Positions 42,701 to 54,250 are shown, numbered from the stretch's first letter. The stretch: DNA of 64,000 nt from Mytilus californianus (GCF_021869535.1 NW_026262679.1:81465143-81529142), one strand, 5' to 3'. Numbers and translations are program-made. Notes: generated by a model not told the origin, from the letters alone.

Positions 42701-45700
42701 CTATAAACATATTTTCATTAGTTGTGTTCGACATCAAACGCATGAAAACAAACAAATAAAGATACATGTACATGTAACATAAACTAGGACACAAAATAAA
42801 ACAGCCAACGAATTCGGCATTTATAGAATAACCTTTGAAAATAACAAATTTTATAAACTTAGAATTTTAGAGATTGTAATTATGAAAGTGAAAACGCCTT
42901 TAAAAAAAAGATCAATAAATATGCATTATGATATCTAGGATGTAAATATTTGAAAAATTAAATAATTAAACTCAGTTGGTATAAATCAAGGAGTAGTTCT
43001 TTCGTAAAGCCTGCTAGAAAACATCAAGACATGCTTTTATTACAGCGGATGACCGTGAGGGCATTCCGGTGTATTGCTATCGCCTAGATTTCCATTACGT
43101 AACATTCGTTTTGGGTTTTTAACCGATCTATAAACATGATGAATACGTAGACATCATCAAGTGCAAACTAACATTCCTAATCGCTTGTTATAAATTAATT
43201 TTTTCAATGAATACTCATCAAATACTTTTTAAAGAAGATAAATTAATAATATTAAAATGTTTTGTTGTATGTATATACATATAAGTAAAAAATCATTAAT
43301 ATCTATGCACACGCATGCGGAAGAATATCTCAAGAACGTTTGCAATCTCAAGGAACGATAACTCTGCATGGATGATTAAACATTTTTTGCGGGAAAATAC
43401 GAATGTCTACTCAAATCCATTCTATTAGAAAAATCGAATTATTACAGAAGAGTGTCCACCATGCACTTGCACTGCACTATTATTAATATAGTAGAATAGA
43501 ATGATATACAAATGCATGAAAATTATATATACATGTAACTGTAATATTCAAGTATTAATATAATATATAACAATAAACCAGAGTATAATGATTTGTATCA
43601 TTACAATATGATAGTCATTACGGTGAGGTTGAATTCCCTGTCATTAATTTATCATCCACGTACGAACTTGTCCCAGAAAAAAGTTATGTCTGTACATTAA
43701 CCTCACTTTCAGGTATAGTAAAGGTTATCTTACCGATGTTGTAATTAGATCTTTGAATATAGTTTACATTGGCACTAATATCGATTTTGTCATCAGCAAA
43801 TTAAAACATAACTTAATTTGTATTCTTTTCAAACGGGGTGTATAAAGACATACCCACGTTCATTTTGATCTATAAAGAGGTTAAACTCCTAACTATCTTA
43901 CTGTCTGTCGATACATTTATTTTTGGCATTGCACAAGTCATGTCTTCTTTGACTGTCCATGACGTTAAAATACTAAATCCCTGGGATGTGTTTTAGTTGA
44001 TTTAAGTCTCTGATGCATGCTTTTTTATTATTAATTGTTTTGGCTTTTAACTAGCTGTCAGTAACTGCGAGTACTCTCAAATCGTACTTTCTTGTTTATT
44101 TGACCTGTTGATACTAATTGTAATGCTTTGAAGACCTGTTGGTGGCCTTCTGCTGTTGTCTGTTCTGTGGTCGGGTTGTTGTCTCTTTGACACATTCCCC
44201 ATTTCCATTCTCAATTTTAATTTTATTTTTTGTTATTTAATGTTATTCAGGTTTATATCTGGTCTATAAACCAACTTTGATAAGTGTTTGGTATTACTAT
44301 AAATTTTCACTTCGTACTATGAACATCAAAATTTTTTATTTTGTAAAAATATTTCCTTTCTCTATTGGAACTGTACACGTATACCTAACAACAAAATTAT
44401 TTTCATTTACCTGTGTTTAAAATAATTGCAAATTGCTGATATTTTTGTTCGAGAATATTGTTTTTCTTAAATTGTTTAACATTTCATACCGATATGACAT
44501 GTTACTTTTATTATCCTTCCCTTAGTTTATTTATTTTGTATTTGCATTGTATCATAGGTCAAATTTATTTGTTCATTGTATGTTCATTGGTGTTAATATG
44601 TCCTTTGATTGAGTTAAGCTATTTCAGTTGATATTTTATGGTGTGTCTTTCTATGTTATGATGTTACACTATTGTTTCAGAATAAGGGTAAAGGTTTGGT
44701 ACCATTAAAACGTTTAAACCCACTGCATTTGTTTGCACCTGTCCTAAGTCAGGAATCTGATGTTCAGTAGTTGTCGTTTGTTGATGTGTTTCTCGTTTCT
44801 CGTTTTTTATATAGATTAGACCGTTGGTTTTCCCCTTTGAATGGTTTTACACTAGTAATTTTTTGAGCCCTTTATAGCTTACTGTTCGGTGTGAGCCAAG
44901 GCTCCGTGTTGAAGACCGTACTTTGACATATAATGGTTTACTTTTTTAAATTTTGACTTGGATAGAGAGTTGTCTCATTGGCACTCATACCACATCTTCT
45001 TATATCTATATAGAGATGTGATTTTTTTCTGAGACAAGTGCTTGTCGGAGCATCCAGAAGAACTTGCGGTCATCCGATGTTCAGTACTTCAGTACTTTGA
45101 TTCTTTTTGTATGATCACATCATATACATTTGATTTGATCCAGGTAGCATATTTTCCCTGAAAATTTAGATTACTGCAAAACATTGCAAAAGTCTCCATC
45201 GAAAAAATGGACCATATGACCAAACAAATGGAATGTATATAAATGAATTGATGTTTTTATGACTAAGTTGCGTGTTATATACTTAGTAAAATGATTATAT
45301 AAGTAAAATATATTTGTAGATAAGTTACACTGTTTTGATTACAACTGTGTGGACTAGGAATGGAATATTTATGGCCTATTTTGCAAACCCTAAAGGAGAT
45401 GGCAACTTATTACCTTGAGCGGACTGTTTGAGATGGACATTTCGAAAAAATATATATATCTGTTCAAGCTGCAATTTAAATTCTATAGCCTCCATTTGGA
45501 TGAAATTCTGTGTTGGGTCATAAATTCTTTGAACACTTCAGTAAGATATTTTATTTGGTACTTCGGAGACAGCACATTTACCGGATCCAATCTCAATTAT
45601 TGACACAATACATATGATCATGTCAGAAAGTAAAAAAATGGTTGGGATCAACTACACGTTATCTTCAATTAACATTAACATATGGGAAGTGTTATCTGAC

Positions 45701-48700
45701 CATTCGTTAACAACAGGGCGAGGGGGGTTCAAATGGACGGACGATCAAATATTTCAATTGAAATTTGTTAAAATGCTTTAATTTGATTTGAGAAAGACGA
45801 ACAAAAAACCTAAAAAAAAAAGTAACGCACTTTTGAAACGTTCACATTTAAACGGCCACTATCTCAGAGATCCTATTTATGATGCGTTATTCATTTGAAT
45901 TCTTTAAATGCCTGGATACAATATTGTGTTCCTGTCGGGAATCTCGAAGCTTTTTTAAGGAGGAAAACGATACAAAGAAGACAATAAAACAAAAGTCGAA
46001 TGATAAAAGATAACTCTATGGCCAAAGGACCGGTAGTGCACTCAGCTACCAATTTTGGCACCCATCGTGTTGTTCATTCCAAGTAAAATTCAGTTGATAA
46101 GCCGCCCTCGTTTATGTCACAATCGATGGTTCATTGTTCTATTCCTTTCAATGATTTGGTGTTGATAACTGATCTTTGGAAGTCACTGCTACTTTTATTC
46201 ACATCTTGTCTACATGATTTCGTTATTTCAATTCCTCTGTAAATGATGGTATTTTGCCACTAGATATGTTTATATGTCTCCCTATTTTATTTGTGTTTAA
46301 TGGTCACCGTCGTATCGATGTACACATGCAGCCCAGTTAATCATATCTACCTGTCTGACAACTTGAGTCAGTATAACCTGGGACACAAGAACAGCTATAT
46401 TTGTTCGGGTGATCAGTACACGTTCCGCTGTTTTGACATGGAAAAGAAGCGCATTCATTTATATCTGAAAAATGTTTCATTGTGATAATAATCCACAAAT
46501 ACATCATAAGAAAAAAAAACTTTCATTATGATTACAATCGATTTTAGCATACACACCCACAAAGAAGCCTTATGAATGATGTAACTTTTATACTTGGTAA
46601 ATAGGTAACACTTCAAAGGGTGCGTCATCTTATGTTTATGCTGATAAGGTTTTCAAGAGAGAAAACTATTTCAAACCCACCTTTTATTTAGGCATGATAC
46701 TATTTGCATATTAGAAATATAATTAAAAGGATATGTGGGGTTACATATATATTGAATATAATTGTAAAAGCAAATATATGTGTTTCACAATTTTAAAATA
46801 GACTATAATAATTTATTACAGCACAAGAATGACCAAATACCTGTTTGACAGATCTTTCCTGTATAACCTGGAGGACAGGAACAACTGTAGTCATTAAACT
46901 TGTCTGTACATACACCGCCATTTTGACACGGGTTAGATGCACATTCATTTTTTTCTGTGATTAATTGAAAGTGAAAAATATTACTCTTATGAATATCCAT
47001 GCCAATAATAGTTATGTTGTCTTTCAACAGTTTTGGTTTGAGTGTTCCTACTAAAAGTAAATCCGATCACGTGGTTCGGACGTACCTAATTTATAATATG
47101 TTTTCTTTTAATTATCTTATCAATCAATTAAAGGAGCGTCTCTTTATTCGTTGTTATGAATTTAAATGATAAAAATTAAAAAAGAATAAACGAAATGTTT
47201 TCATTCGTTATAATTTTTTTTTAAAGGTTTACTATAAAGGAATACTTGTTATTTAAGCAACAAGAACTAATAATATACACATATAGTTGTTATCTTCTAT
47301 GTCATTTTGGTCTCTGGTAGAGAGTTGTCTCATTTTGGCAATCATAAAAAATCTTCTTAATTTGTTATTTTTACAATCAGATATAGTTATAACATCGTTG
47401 ATTCTAACAGTCAGGTTATTAGATGTTTCGATCCGATGAACGGTTTGCTAATTTTTTATTTTAATATCATAACTTTTCAAAAGAAAAAAAATCAATAAAC
47501 AGAAACAAAATATTTTTGCATCAACCCAGTTCTTTTTGTATATATAAAATGTTTAGTCTATATGATTGTGTCTTACAATGTCAAACAATAAACTAAAAAA
47601 AGGTGTCAAAGGTTGCAGACCAAATTTGTCAAAGAGTATATGGCCTTGTATTACCAACAATGTTTACCTTATCGTGTTTAATTTCACGTCTATTTTTAAA
47701 AGAGGCGAAAAATGTCAAAGGGATATTTAAACACACCTATCGAAAACAAATTGAAAATGCCATGGCAGAAAACGGGAAACAATTAAAAGACAAACAACAA
47801 TATACGATACATAACTTGGATTACTATGGACTGAGAAACACTAACCTCTTCGAAACCGGACTTGGCCTCAGGTGCTTGTAAGGGTTAGCAGATCCTGCTC
47901 CACATGTGATACCCGTCGTATTATTCCCTTGAAATATGTTGATTAATTATAGAAAGTGATATCACGCAATAGTGGATTAGTAATTGACTCATCGGCATCA
48001 CCAAATCGTAAAACATCGGTCATGTAGATTTTCTAACCCTGAAACGTGACCGAATGTTACATTTTGAAATTGAAACACGTTTTTCATGACAAAGGATAGA
48101 CAAGACTGTTACCGATATAAACAAGCACAAAGAACAGCACTTATAACAAAAGCAAGAGCACGAACCCCTTGAAAACAAAACTTGGGTGATCTCAGGTGCT
48201 CCGGAAGAAAAGGGAGAAGGAGGAAGGGATTCTGTAGTGGTCATGTTCATACATGTAGGTGGAGATGGTCATTTAACAAAGGTAATAGGACAATGAGGCA
48301 CTATGAAAAGCACATGTGAACTTTTACGTATCAATAATTAAAACAAGAATGCTTGAACTACTTTTAAAGTGTGTTGATTCTTACAAATAAAACATACCTG
48401 TCTTACAATAATCCGCTGGATCCCAGCCTTGTACACATTGACAAGTGAAGCTGGTACTTGTATCATGACATGTGGCTCCGTTATAGCAAGGGAAAGAGAG
48501 GCACCGATTATCTCAAAACAGAACAAAGAAAATTATTCATGTTCACGCTTCCAAAAGCAATTCAATACCAAATTATGGAACTCTGACATATTTTTGCTTG
48601 TTTTCTGGTATGGTGTACTGCTAGTGATTTGTAGAAGTACATACTTATAAATTTGGGTAATTTTAAAAAAGATGTTAATGAAGTAATATTTATATATTTA

Positions 48701-51700
48701 TAGTACAAATTGATTTATTGAACAATATTACACGTCGCATTTGCATGAAACAGCCAAATCGGCACAAGAGCCCTTAAACCAATATAATGGTTTACTGGTT
48801 TACTTTTACAAATTGTGACTTAGATGGAGAGTTGTCTCATTGGAACTCATACCACATCTTCTTATATCTATTTGTTTTAATCAAAATCGGACAAAAAGCC
48901 AATCACTTCTTAATGTGAAGTACACAATAATCAAATAAGAAAATCTTTCAGACTGGCAATAATTACCTGAGCAGCCTAATGTGTAATGTGCTGGACAGGG
49001 TGTAGATAGGTAACATGCTTGTGTAGAGGTGCATGTATTATCCTCACAATAATACTCCCGTGATTGTTCATTGTGCTCCTGAAATCAATCAATTTGTTTT
49101 GTTTAACATGTATCTAAAATAGCTTATTCCTTATTCTCAAATGTTACGTTGATAAAAGCGTGTATTGGTTGATTATTTAATTGAAAAAGAAAAAGTAAAC
49201 ATAATCCTACGAGGAAGGTATCATTGATTTGCAAGAAGCAGTGACACAAGTCTTAATCTGATTTTTTCATTGATACTACAACATTTAATTTTTACTTTTT
49301 TTATTGAATTCAAAAACGAAATATTGCCACGTGAAGAGCATTGATGAATATAGACTTTGTTTCACAATATAGACTAGTGTGAGCTTCGATCATGTACAAC
49401 GATACGGTCAAACAAATCATAGTTTAAATTTATGTATGCAGACTTCCTGTTATTTATCACTGTAAAAGAGAGGCGAAAGATACCAAAGGTTTACTAGTAT
49501 TCAATATCATAAGTCGAAAACAAACTGACAATGAATGCCATGACAAAAAACGAAAAACGACGAAAAGACATACAACAGTACACAAGACAAAACATAAAAA
49601 AGGAAAGACTTCAAAAAGCACATTATAGACTATGAAGTTATAACTTAAAACTAGAGGTTCTTAAGAGCATTTGTCAGTCACGTAGGTCTATATGAATCTT
49701 AATCAAGAGACACTCTCTAACATTGACACTAGATGTTTAAACCAGGTGATAAATCTAATTTGGTAGGTCATATTCGATGAAAAGAGACAAAATTGTGGTA
49801 ACGACAATTGAAACATATTTGTCGTCATCTGTGAAACAGTATTCCAAAACAGTGGAGATTATTACCAACATCAAAAACAGCAGCGGTTTGACCAGATCTG
49901 TTTTTGAAATTACCAGGAAATAAAATCTGATTTATATTGATATTGATTAGTTGAAAAGAAAAATACAATTACGAAAGAAGAAACACATATCTATGATTTG
50001 ATTTCTTAATTGACAACATATTTGTTACGTTTGGAGGACGTGTTTTTCAACAAACCATCGGGATTCCCATGGGAACGAAATGTGCTCCTCTTCTTGTCGA
50101 CTTGTTCCTTTATTAATATGAGGCTGACTTTATACAGAAGCTTCTTAGGAAGAATGAAAACAAGCTAGCATTATCCTTTAAATTAATGTTCCGCTATATA
50201 GATGATGTCCTCTCACTAAATAATTCATAGTTTGTTGACTATGTTGAACTTATCCCATCAAAGTTGAAATGAAGGATACAACAGATACAGATAAGTCTGC
50301 CTTATATCTTGACTTACATCTACAAATTGACAATGATGGTCGGTTGAGAACAAAATTTTACGACAAAGGAAATGATTTTAGCTTCCAAATTGTGAACATT
50401 CTATCTTTTATGTAGTCGGAGTTCAGTATTTTTGTGATTTTACTTTTTAGCAACATTTCAATGTCGTAACCACAATCACGTCCTCCATTATTCAATGTGA
50501 CCTAATGAATTAGACTTTTAACCGGATCTGTACTTACATGAGCAAACATGTTCCTATTGTCCTAACCACAACCCCATCCTTTTTTCCTTGCATGTTACAT
50601 ACTGACTTACGCTTATCACCAAAATTGTACTAACACGAGTAAAACAACAGGTGCCACATGTGGAGCAGGATCTGCTTACCATTCATGAGCACCTGAGACC
50701 ACCCTCGGTTTGTAGTAGGGTTCGTGTTGTTTGGTCTTTGGTTTTTAGGTTGTGTTTTGTACAAAATGTATATGGTTGTTTGTCTATTGATCATTTTTCG
50801 TTTTTTGCCATGACATTTTCAGTTATTTTTTCAACTAATGAGCTTAAATATCTCTTTGGTATTTTTCGCCTCTCTTTTGCTTATCACTGTTATTGGAAAA
50901 ATGGAGTTATCGTGAATGAGACAGCAATATTACGACGTAAAAACCAAAACACAATAGATAGATGTCTATACAATTAGTAAGCTCTTAATCGCCTGCCTTA
51001 AAGGTTACTATGGACAATTTTCCATCAGTATCAAACGAATATTTTCACGTTATAGAAATTAACCATAACAAAGGTTGTTAGAGAGAAAAAAAGCTAGCTT
51101 CTTCCTTTAATTTAAGTTATTGTTAAATATGATGTCCGCCCACTAAATACTGTGGTGACTATCATGCTGGCATCTATGCCATCAAGCTTGGAAAAGAGGG
51201 TACTTCAGATATTGTTAAGTCTACCTTATATCTTGACTTACATCTAGAAATTGACAATTTTCATGTAGCAACATTCCATCAGCGCCTGCATATGGAATAT
51301 ATATATATTTTCCAGTTGATACACTATTCCAGCTTGCGTTTTCTGTCACGATTTTCTACACTGAAGGTTTCGGTTTCGAGGAAACTATTGAACCAAGGCT
51401 TCCAAGTTGTAGTCATTCCTTCGAACTTTTTACGGACGCCATCACGAGTTGGTTGACCGATATGTGACACAGATCATTACGGATATGTTCCAATTGTCGT
51501 AACCACAGTACCATCTTTCTTTTAAGATTGTGACATTCTCGAGTGAGATTTACCCTTATTTATTCATACCATCAGCAACATTACTAGTGCCACTGGTTAT
51601 GTAAAATCTGTTTACCCTTCCGGAGCACCTGCGATCATCCCTAGTTTTAGATGGGGTTCAGACTGCTCAGTCTTTAGTTATATATTTATATAGTGTTTTG

Positions 51701-54250
51701 TTGACTAGTTTCTAATGTTGTTGTATTTCATATTTTGCCATGACGCCGTTAGTTTCTCTTCGACCTTTGAGTTTTTAATGATCCTTTAGGATCTTACGCA
51801 TCTTCGTTATAGTTTTTTAGACTTGGGAACATGAAAGTTAAAAAAAATGTTTTAAATCTCAGCCCTATACCATTTAGCTTCTATCAGTGGAGTTGTCATG
51901 GAATAAAATTTCTTTATACTCTAGTGTTCTAAATGGAAAACAAATATTATGGAATGATATTTCCACTGGAAGAAACTTGCTATGTGTAGGAACTGTTTTG
52001 TTAAACATATGTACTTCTTTCTTATATGTTCTTTCCTACTAGTCCAGAATTCTTTACGTTAGGAAGAACAGATATGTTTACAAGCGTATATAAGTAAAAG
52101 AATGTACCATAAAACAGTACTGGGTTAAATTCTAGAACAGTTGAATAAGTAACAATTAAAACAATCACGAAAAATCCAACAAGCACAAGGAAAACCATAA
52201 TAAGAAATAACTTACAAAAGAATGTTCACAGTAACTAAAACACGACAAGAAAACAAACACCGATTACAGTATTTTTTCTTAAATAATCATAGAAACAGGG
52301 GCGGTATATATTTATTGATTGACTGTTGCAAGCTTATCGTCTAATGGCAAAAATATCATTTACATTTTTACAGGATGAGAACAAATTTAACTATAAAATA
52401 AGTAGATTCTTCGATATGGGATGACCAGGATGAAGGGAGATAAAATGTTGATTCCTAAGTGTTGTAAGTATAAAATCTCGGAAAGATCCTCATTCCGACA
52501 CATACTCAGTACTCAATTTACAAATCCTTCACAGTCAAACTAACACGCCTTTATCATTATTTTTGCTTGAGATTTGAATATTTTAGGAAGCCTTATTGTT
52601 ATATTCAAGACAATTTTTTAGTGTACCTGCTATTGAAAATGGACAAATAAAATAAAGATATGTTGAATAACAAAATTAAACTTTACGAGTTGTTATTCAT
52701 AGACAATCCCATTGACACAACCTCCCCCGTTCCTTTCAATTCAGTTAAATTAGAAAATGTGAAACGATCAATTAATTGATAACTAATTTTCATATCGCAT
52801 CAACGAGAAACTAAAGAATCTTTTACTTTTTTATTTCCAAACTTTTATAATGAACCGAAATGCAATATTATCTTATGTATTGACAATATTAAATATCAAT
52901 AAATATCAAAAAACGATATTTTAATTTCATAATGAACATGCCTGCATGTTTCATTCCCTCACACCACTGATAATATAAAAGATTTATTTAAAATGATTCA
53001 TGAATCTTTATCATATTGTTAACTGATTTGATCTTCAAATTTGATAAGATTATTCCTTCATTCTTTTTTCAAAGACTCCCCCCCCCCCCTAAAAAAATCT
53101 TTCCAAAGTGACTTTAAAGAAATGTCATGTCCAGTGGTCACAACAATATAACCTCGTGTTGTAAAATCTTATTATTGTCTGGATGAAACATTATTATGAC
53201 ATTACGTCATCGGTGATAACCTGCTCCGCCTTTCTGCTGTATAATCAAGACATCTATTTTTCAAATAAACTTATTTCTATATGATCTTAGTCAAGTGAGT
53301 TAACATTTCTTTCTTTAAATGGTTAATTCATTTTTTACCATACAACTGTCTTTGTTGTTTTCACAATAAAGCTCGTCTGTATTGCATCTAGGATCACTTC
53401 TTCTGTTTCTTGTTGGAGATGTAAGGAATGAACGGGCTTCATGTCGTTGTATTTTCCACGGAGCTTCTACTTCTGCATTGTGTGCGTTAGATAATTCTAC
53501 AAGGTAATATATAAACAATGTACATATATTGTTTATATCATGTATCCTAAAATTAAACCGTAAATTCTTTACTCCGTACGTTTAGTTTTTTCTTTTTTGG
53601 TCGCAACCGTTGTCTTTGATTTTTATAGAAACCGACATGACAAAATTAAAACGCATATCAGGAAGAGGAACCTTAAATAAACAGTGAAGTAAACAGTAAT
53701 TTTAATATTACTTTTTGCCCAACATAGAAGCAAAGGTAAAAGTAGACTTTATTTGTACATGTACAAATAAGGCGAAAATTTAAGTATACCTATTCATTGT
53801 AAAAAAGTTGGATGAATGCACGATAAATATATATTGGTCCATAAATAGAAAATTGTTCAGGACAGCGGGTTGAGGATATTACTGTTTCTTGTACTGTGAC
53901 TAATCATGAATATTCACAGATAATATTTGTAAGAATTCAAAATTTTATTGCAAAAAAATGGTTTAAAAATAAAAAATGTTTATTCTACTAGACATATTAT
54001 AACCAATGCATTCTGATATAAAAAAAAATCGTGTTTGAATTATTTTTTAAATGTAAATCATTTGACATTATTCTTCTCAAGAAAAAGAAAGAAAACAATA
54101 CAAGGAAATAAAATAACAAAAAATGTATAAGATGTTTTAAAGTAGAATAAATTATGGAATACATGTGTAATTGATGAATTGAAGTAACTGTATCTTTCAA
54201 ACAAACTTACCTAATAAAGTAAAGATAAATGCGAATTGTAAAATGTACAT
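36520..54250 (-). CDS. Secreted EGF/vWA-domain protein, 11 coding exons, 602 codons, internal TAG
   Basis: Exons in transcript order: 54211-54250, 53339-53496, 48967-49078, 48398-48511, 46841-46954, 46351-46464, 42362-42475, 39441-39724, 38225-38498, 36891-37103, 36520-36791. Every junction has GT/AG and compatible phase, and the total is exactly 602 codons plus stop. Layout: signal peptide about 1-18 (ends SNA), Cys-rich segment with eight Cys to about 103, four EGF repeats of 38 residues (104-255), vWA1 (256-441), vWA2 (442-602). vWA1 keeps the metal-site residues (DTSDS, a Thr, HDG). vWA2 does not (DNNNN, SNG). Codon 329 in vWA1 is TAG. Extracellular matrix or adhesion proteins have this architecture, and mussel byssal proximal thread matrix protein has two vWA domains, so a byssal or matrix role is possible but unproven. 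With the TAG the product would stop mid-vWA1. It may be a pseudogene, a null allele or a base error. Confidence 0.82.
36891..37103 (-). CDS. vWA2, N-terminal half
   Basis: Acceptor TTTTACAG|ATTG, donor AAAC|GTATCT, phase 1 to 1. It reads [20 protein letters not shown], then [20 protein letters not shown] and [14 protein letters not shown]. The DxSxS metal motif is replaced by DNNNN, so this domain is not expected to bind a MIDAS ion. Confidence 0.85.
37740..37850 (+). mobile_element. Retroelement tail scrap in an intron
   Basis: GTTGACTGTTGTTTGTCTTT, TATCGTTTTTCGTTTTTTTG and GGTCTCTCTACGACTTATGA match the 3' tail family. Confidence 0.55.
38035..38190 (-). mobile_element. LINE-like 3' tail adjoining the vWA1 exon
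   Basis: ATTGCCAATGAGACAACTCT, CCACCAGAGACCAAATGATG and GTACGGCCTTCAACAATGAG match the reverse complement of the tail motif at 44.9-45.0 and 48.8 kb. It ends about 35 bp from the vWA1 donor at 38225. Confidence 0.75.
38225..38498 (-). CDS. vWA1, C-terminal half
   Basis: Acceptor TTGTTGCAG|ATGC in phase 0, donor GCAG|GTACAC in phase 1. It reads [20 protein letters not shown], then [23 protein letters not shown] supplies the third MIDAS loop Asp. Open and well preserved. Confidence 0.88.
38750..39190 (-). mobile_element. Retroelement fragments flanking a hairpin, inside vWA1 intron
   Basis: 38810-38930 has the tail landmarks (GAAATCAGGTTCTCGGGAAG, CACCAGTGTTGCACGTCAAA). 39035-39190 has RT C-terminal remains (CACTCTATCAAGAAAATCAC, GACTACGAGATATATACTTT). 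Both are in minus orientation. The middle of the element is replaced by the hairpin sequence at 38934-38985. Confidence 0.6.
38934..38985. repeat. 24-bp stem, 4-nt loop hairpin
   Basis: AATCGAGGAAACCCAGGCTT/TCCA pairs with TGGAAAGCCTGG/TTTTCCTCGATT around TTTC with a single mismatch. Pairing continues weakly outward (GTTAATTTAA / TTAAAGTTAAC). Confidence 0.9.
39441..39724 (-). CDS. vWA1, N-terminal half, with in-frame TAG
   Basis: Acceptor TTTTTTCAG|ACTG in phase 1, donor GCGAG|GTAAAA in phase 0. It reads [40 protein letters not shown], then FDMNAV, TAG (39506-39504), [20 protein letters not shown]. The frame is the same on both sides of the stop and the rest is intact, including DTSDS and the MIDAS Thr. 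A single-base change from AAG or CAG would explain it. Confidence 0.85.
40600..40740 (-). mobile_element. Retroelement tail scrap
   Basis: CAAGGTAACAACCAAAAACT, GAGGGAATCATATGAACTTC and GTCAACAGGGTAAGCGTTTC resemble scraps at about 1065-1120 and 63090-63140. Confidence 0.4.
40905..41045 (-). repeat. SINE-like family B copy
   Basis: AAAGTAAAATAACAAAAATA, CCGAACTCCAAGGAAAATTA, AAACGAATGGAAAACAACTG and TGTCATATTCCTGTCAGTGT match the 9525-9692 copy. Confidence 0.8.
41210..41460 (+). repeat. Dispersed repeat with GACGAAACGCGCGCCTGATG core, plus flank
   Basis: TTTGAGCGCCACTGATGAGT, CTTATGTAGACGAAACGCGC and TAGCCTGGTATCTTTGGTGT match the family. ATGGACATTTCGTCCCCGAG follows, a segment that recurs reversed near 57860-57890 (GATACCCTCGGGGACTGATA). 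Confidence 0.75.
41461..42361. other. Intron, no further feature seen
   Basis: AT-rich intron between EGF4 and vWA1. The remaining intron sequence of this gene likewise holds only repeat scraps. Confidence 0.5.
42362..42475 (-). CDS. EGF repeat 4
   Basis: 114 nt, phase 1-1. It reads [39 protein letters not shown]. Six Cys in EGF spacing. The D-x-N-E opening suggests a calcium-binding subtype. Confidence 0.9.
43290..43725 (-). repeat. Inverted-repeat arm, part 1 (partner of 30.06-30.42 kb)
   Basis: CACGCATGCGGAAGAATATC, AGAGTGTCCACCATGCACTT and GCACTGCACTATTATTAATA are reverse complements of the 30.2-30.4 kb sequence. The arm resumes at 45.01 kb after an insertion. Confidence 0.9.
43722..45003 (+). 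mobile_element. LINE-like retroposon tail inserted into the inverted-repeat arm
   Basis: The partner arm at 29.99-30.06 kb is continuous across this point, so about 1.28 kb has been inserted, with TATA(G) on both sides as a possible short target duplication. The element ends with GAGAGTTGTCTCATTGGCAC, TCATACCACATCTTCTTATA, a tail shared with 48785-48875 (plus) and 55955-56420 (minus). No intact ORF. Also present is TCGGGTTGTTGTCTCTTTGA, a motif I associate with bivalve LINE tails. Confidence 0.75.
45004..45110 (-). repeat. Inverted-repeat arm, part 2 (partner of 29.94-30.01 kb)
   Basis: GAACTTGCGGTCATCCGATG and TTCAGTACTTCAGTACTTTG are reverse complements of 29.94-29.98 kb. Confidence 0.88.
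45990..46130 (-). mobile_element. Retroelement tail scrap
   Basis: AACTCTATGGCCAAAGGACC, GGCACCCATCGTGTTGTTCA and GATAAGCCGCCCTCGTTTAT follow the tail order. Confidence 0.5.
46351..46464 (-). CDS. EGF repeat 3
   Basis: 114 nt, phase 1-1. It reads [39 protein letters not shown]. Six Cys. D-I-N-E is a calcium-binding-type start. Confidence 0.92.
46841..46954 (-). CDS. EGF repeat 2
   Basis: 114 nt, phase 1-1. It reads [39 protein letters not shown]. It is strikingly similar to the EGF exon at 62817-62927, including the intron edge AATTAATCACAG and the TTTTTCACTTTC-like flank. Confidence 0.93.
47290..47365 (+). mobile_element. LINE-like tail scrap
   Basis: TTTGGTCTCTGGTAGAGAGT, TGTCTCATTTTGGCAATCAT is the terminal motif of the 44-45 kb element. 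Confidence 0.65.
47830..48260 (-). mobile_element. Two retroelement tail fragments
   Basis: 47860-47960 has TTGGCCTCAGGTGCTTGTAA and CCTGCTCCACATGTGATACC. 48110-48260 has ACCCCTTGAAAACAAAACTT and ATCTCAGGTGCTCCGGAAGA. The plus-strand open frame at 47603-47881 runs into this tail and is not supported as a gene. Confidence 0.6.
48398..48511 (-). CDS. EGF repeat 1
   Basis: 114 nt, phase 1-1. It reads [39 protein letters not shown]. Six Cys. The acceptor is the less common TTTTGAG. It starts with D-N-R-C, so it lacks the calcium-binding Glu. Confidence 0.85.
48785..48875 (+). mobile_element. LINE-like tail, terminal 90 bp
   Basis: TGACTTAGATGGAGAGTTGT, CTCATTGGAACTCATACCAC match 44945-45005 closely, so it is a severely 5'-truncated copy. 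Confidence 0.8.
48967..49078 (-). CDS. Cys-rich exon (second half of N-terminal segment)
   Basis: 112 nt, phase 0 to 1. It reads [38 protein letters not shown], with five Cys. The phase-0 start matches the phase-0 end of 53339-53496. I do not recognise the domain. Confidence 0.75.
49480..49860 (-). mobile_element. Retroelement 3' tail
   Basis: AAAGAGAGGCGAAAGATACC, ATAAGTCGAAAACAAACTGA and ATTTGTCGTCATCTGTGAAA match the tail of the 1905-2620 copy. Confidence 0.7.
50012..50890 (+). mobile_element. Retroelement with reverse transcriptase core and 3' tail (dead)
   Basis: The translation reads [26 protein letters not shown], stop, [37 protein letters not shown], then after a frameshift [24 protein letters not shown] is the RT catalytic box and G-I-P-M-G-T the preceding motif. 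Near 50415-50450 a family B fragment is joined in, followed by the 3' tail (50640-50890, GCCACATGTGGAGCAGGATC onward). Several stops and a frameshift exclude activity. The family is Penelope-like by memory of similar proteins, with moderate certainty. Confidence 0.8.
51060..51800 (+). mobile_element. Second RT-family retroelement fragment
   Basis: Degenerate remains of the same element follow in order: TCTACCTTATATCTTGACTT (YLDLHLEID), then AGCGCCTGCATATGGAATAT, then GACGCCATCACGAGTTGGTT, then the tail with CTTCCGGAGCACCTGCGATC. Many indels. Confidence 0.75.
51840..53330. other. Intron 2 of the EGF/vWA gene, no other feature seen
   Basis: AT-rich. A poly-C run at about 53080 and nothing coding-like. 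Confidence 0.5.
53339..53496 (-). CDS. N-terminal mature segment, first Cys-rich half
   Basis: Acceptor ACCTTGTAG|AATT, donor TGTATG|GTAAAA, phase 1 to 0. It reads [53 protein letters not shown]. The signal-peptidase site is probably SNA|HNAE. Arg-rich TRNRRSD could be a proprotein cleavage site. Confidence 0.82.
54211..54250 (-). CDS. Start codon and signal-peptide exon of the EGF/vWA gene
   Basis: ATG begins [13 protein letters not shown], a short hydrophobic leader, and a perfect donor TTAG|GTAAGT follows. Joined to the next exon it gives LLELSNA. A weak TATA-like AAATATAATCC lies about 60 bp upstream. Confidence 0.82.

Noticed and set aside
47603..47881. 92-aa plus-strand ORF
   Set aside because: Its 3' half is the retroelement tail in reverse orientation ([20 protein letters not shown] is read from that tail).
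50651..50977. 108-aa plus-strand ORF
   Set aside because: Entirely within the retroelement 3' tail.
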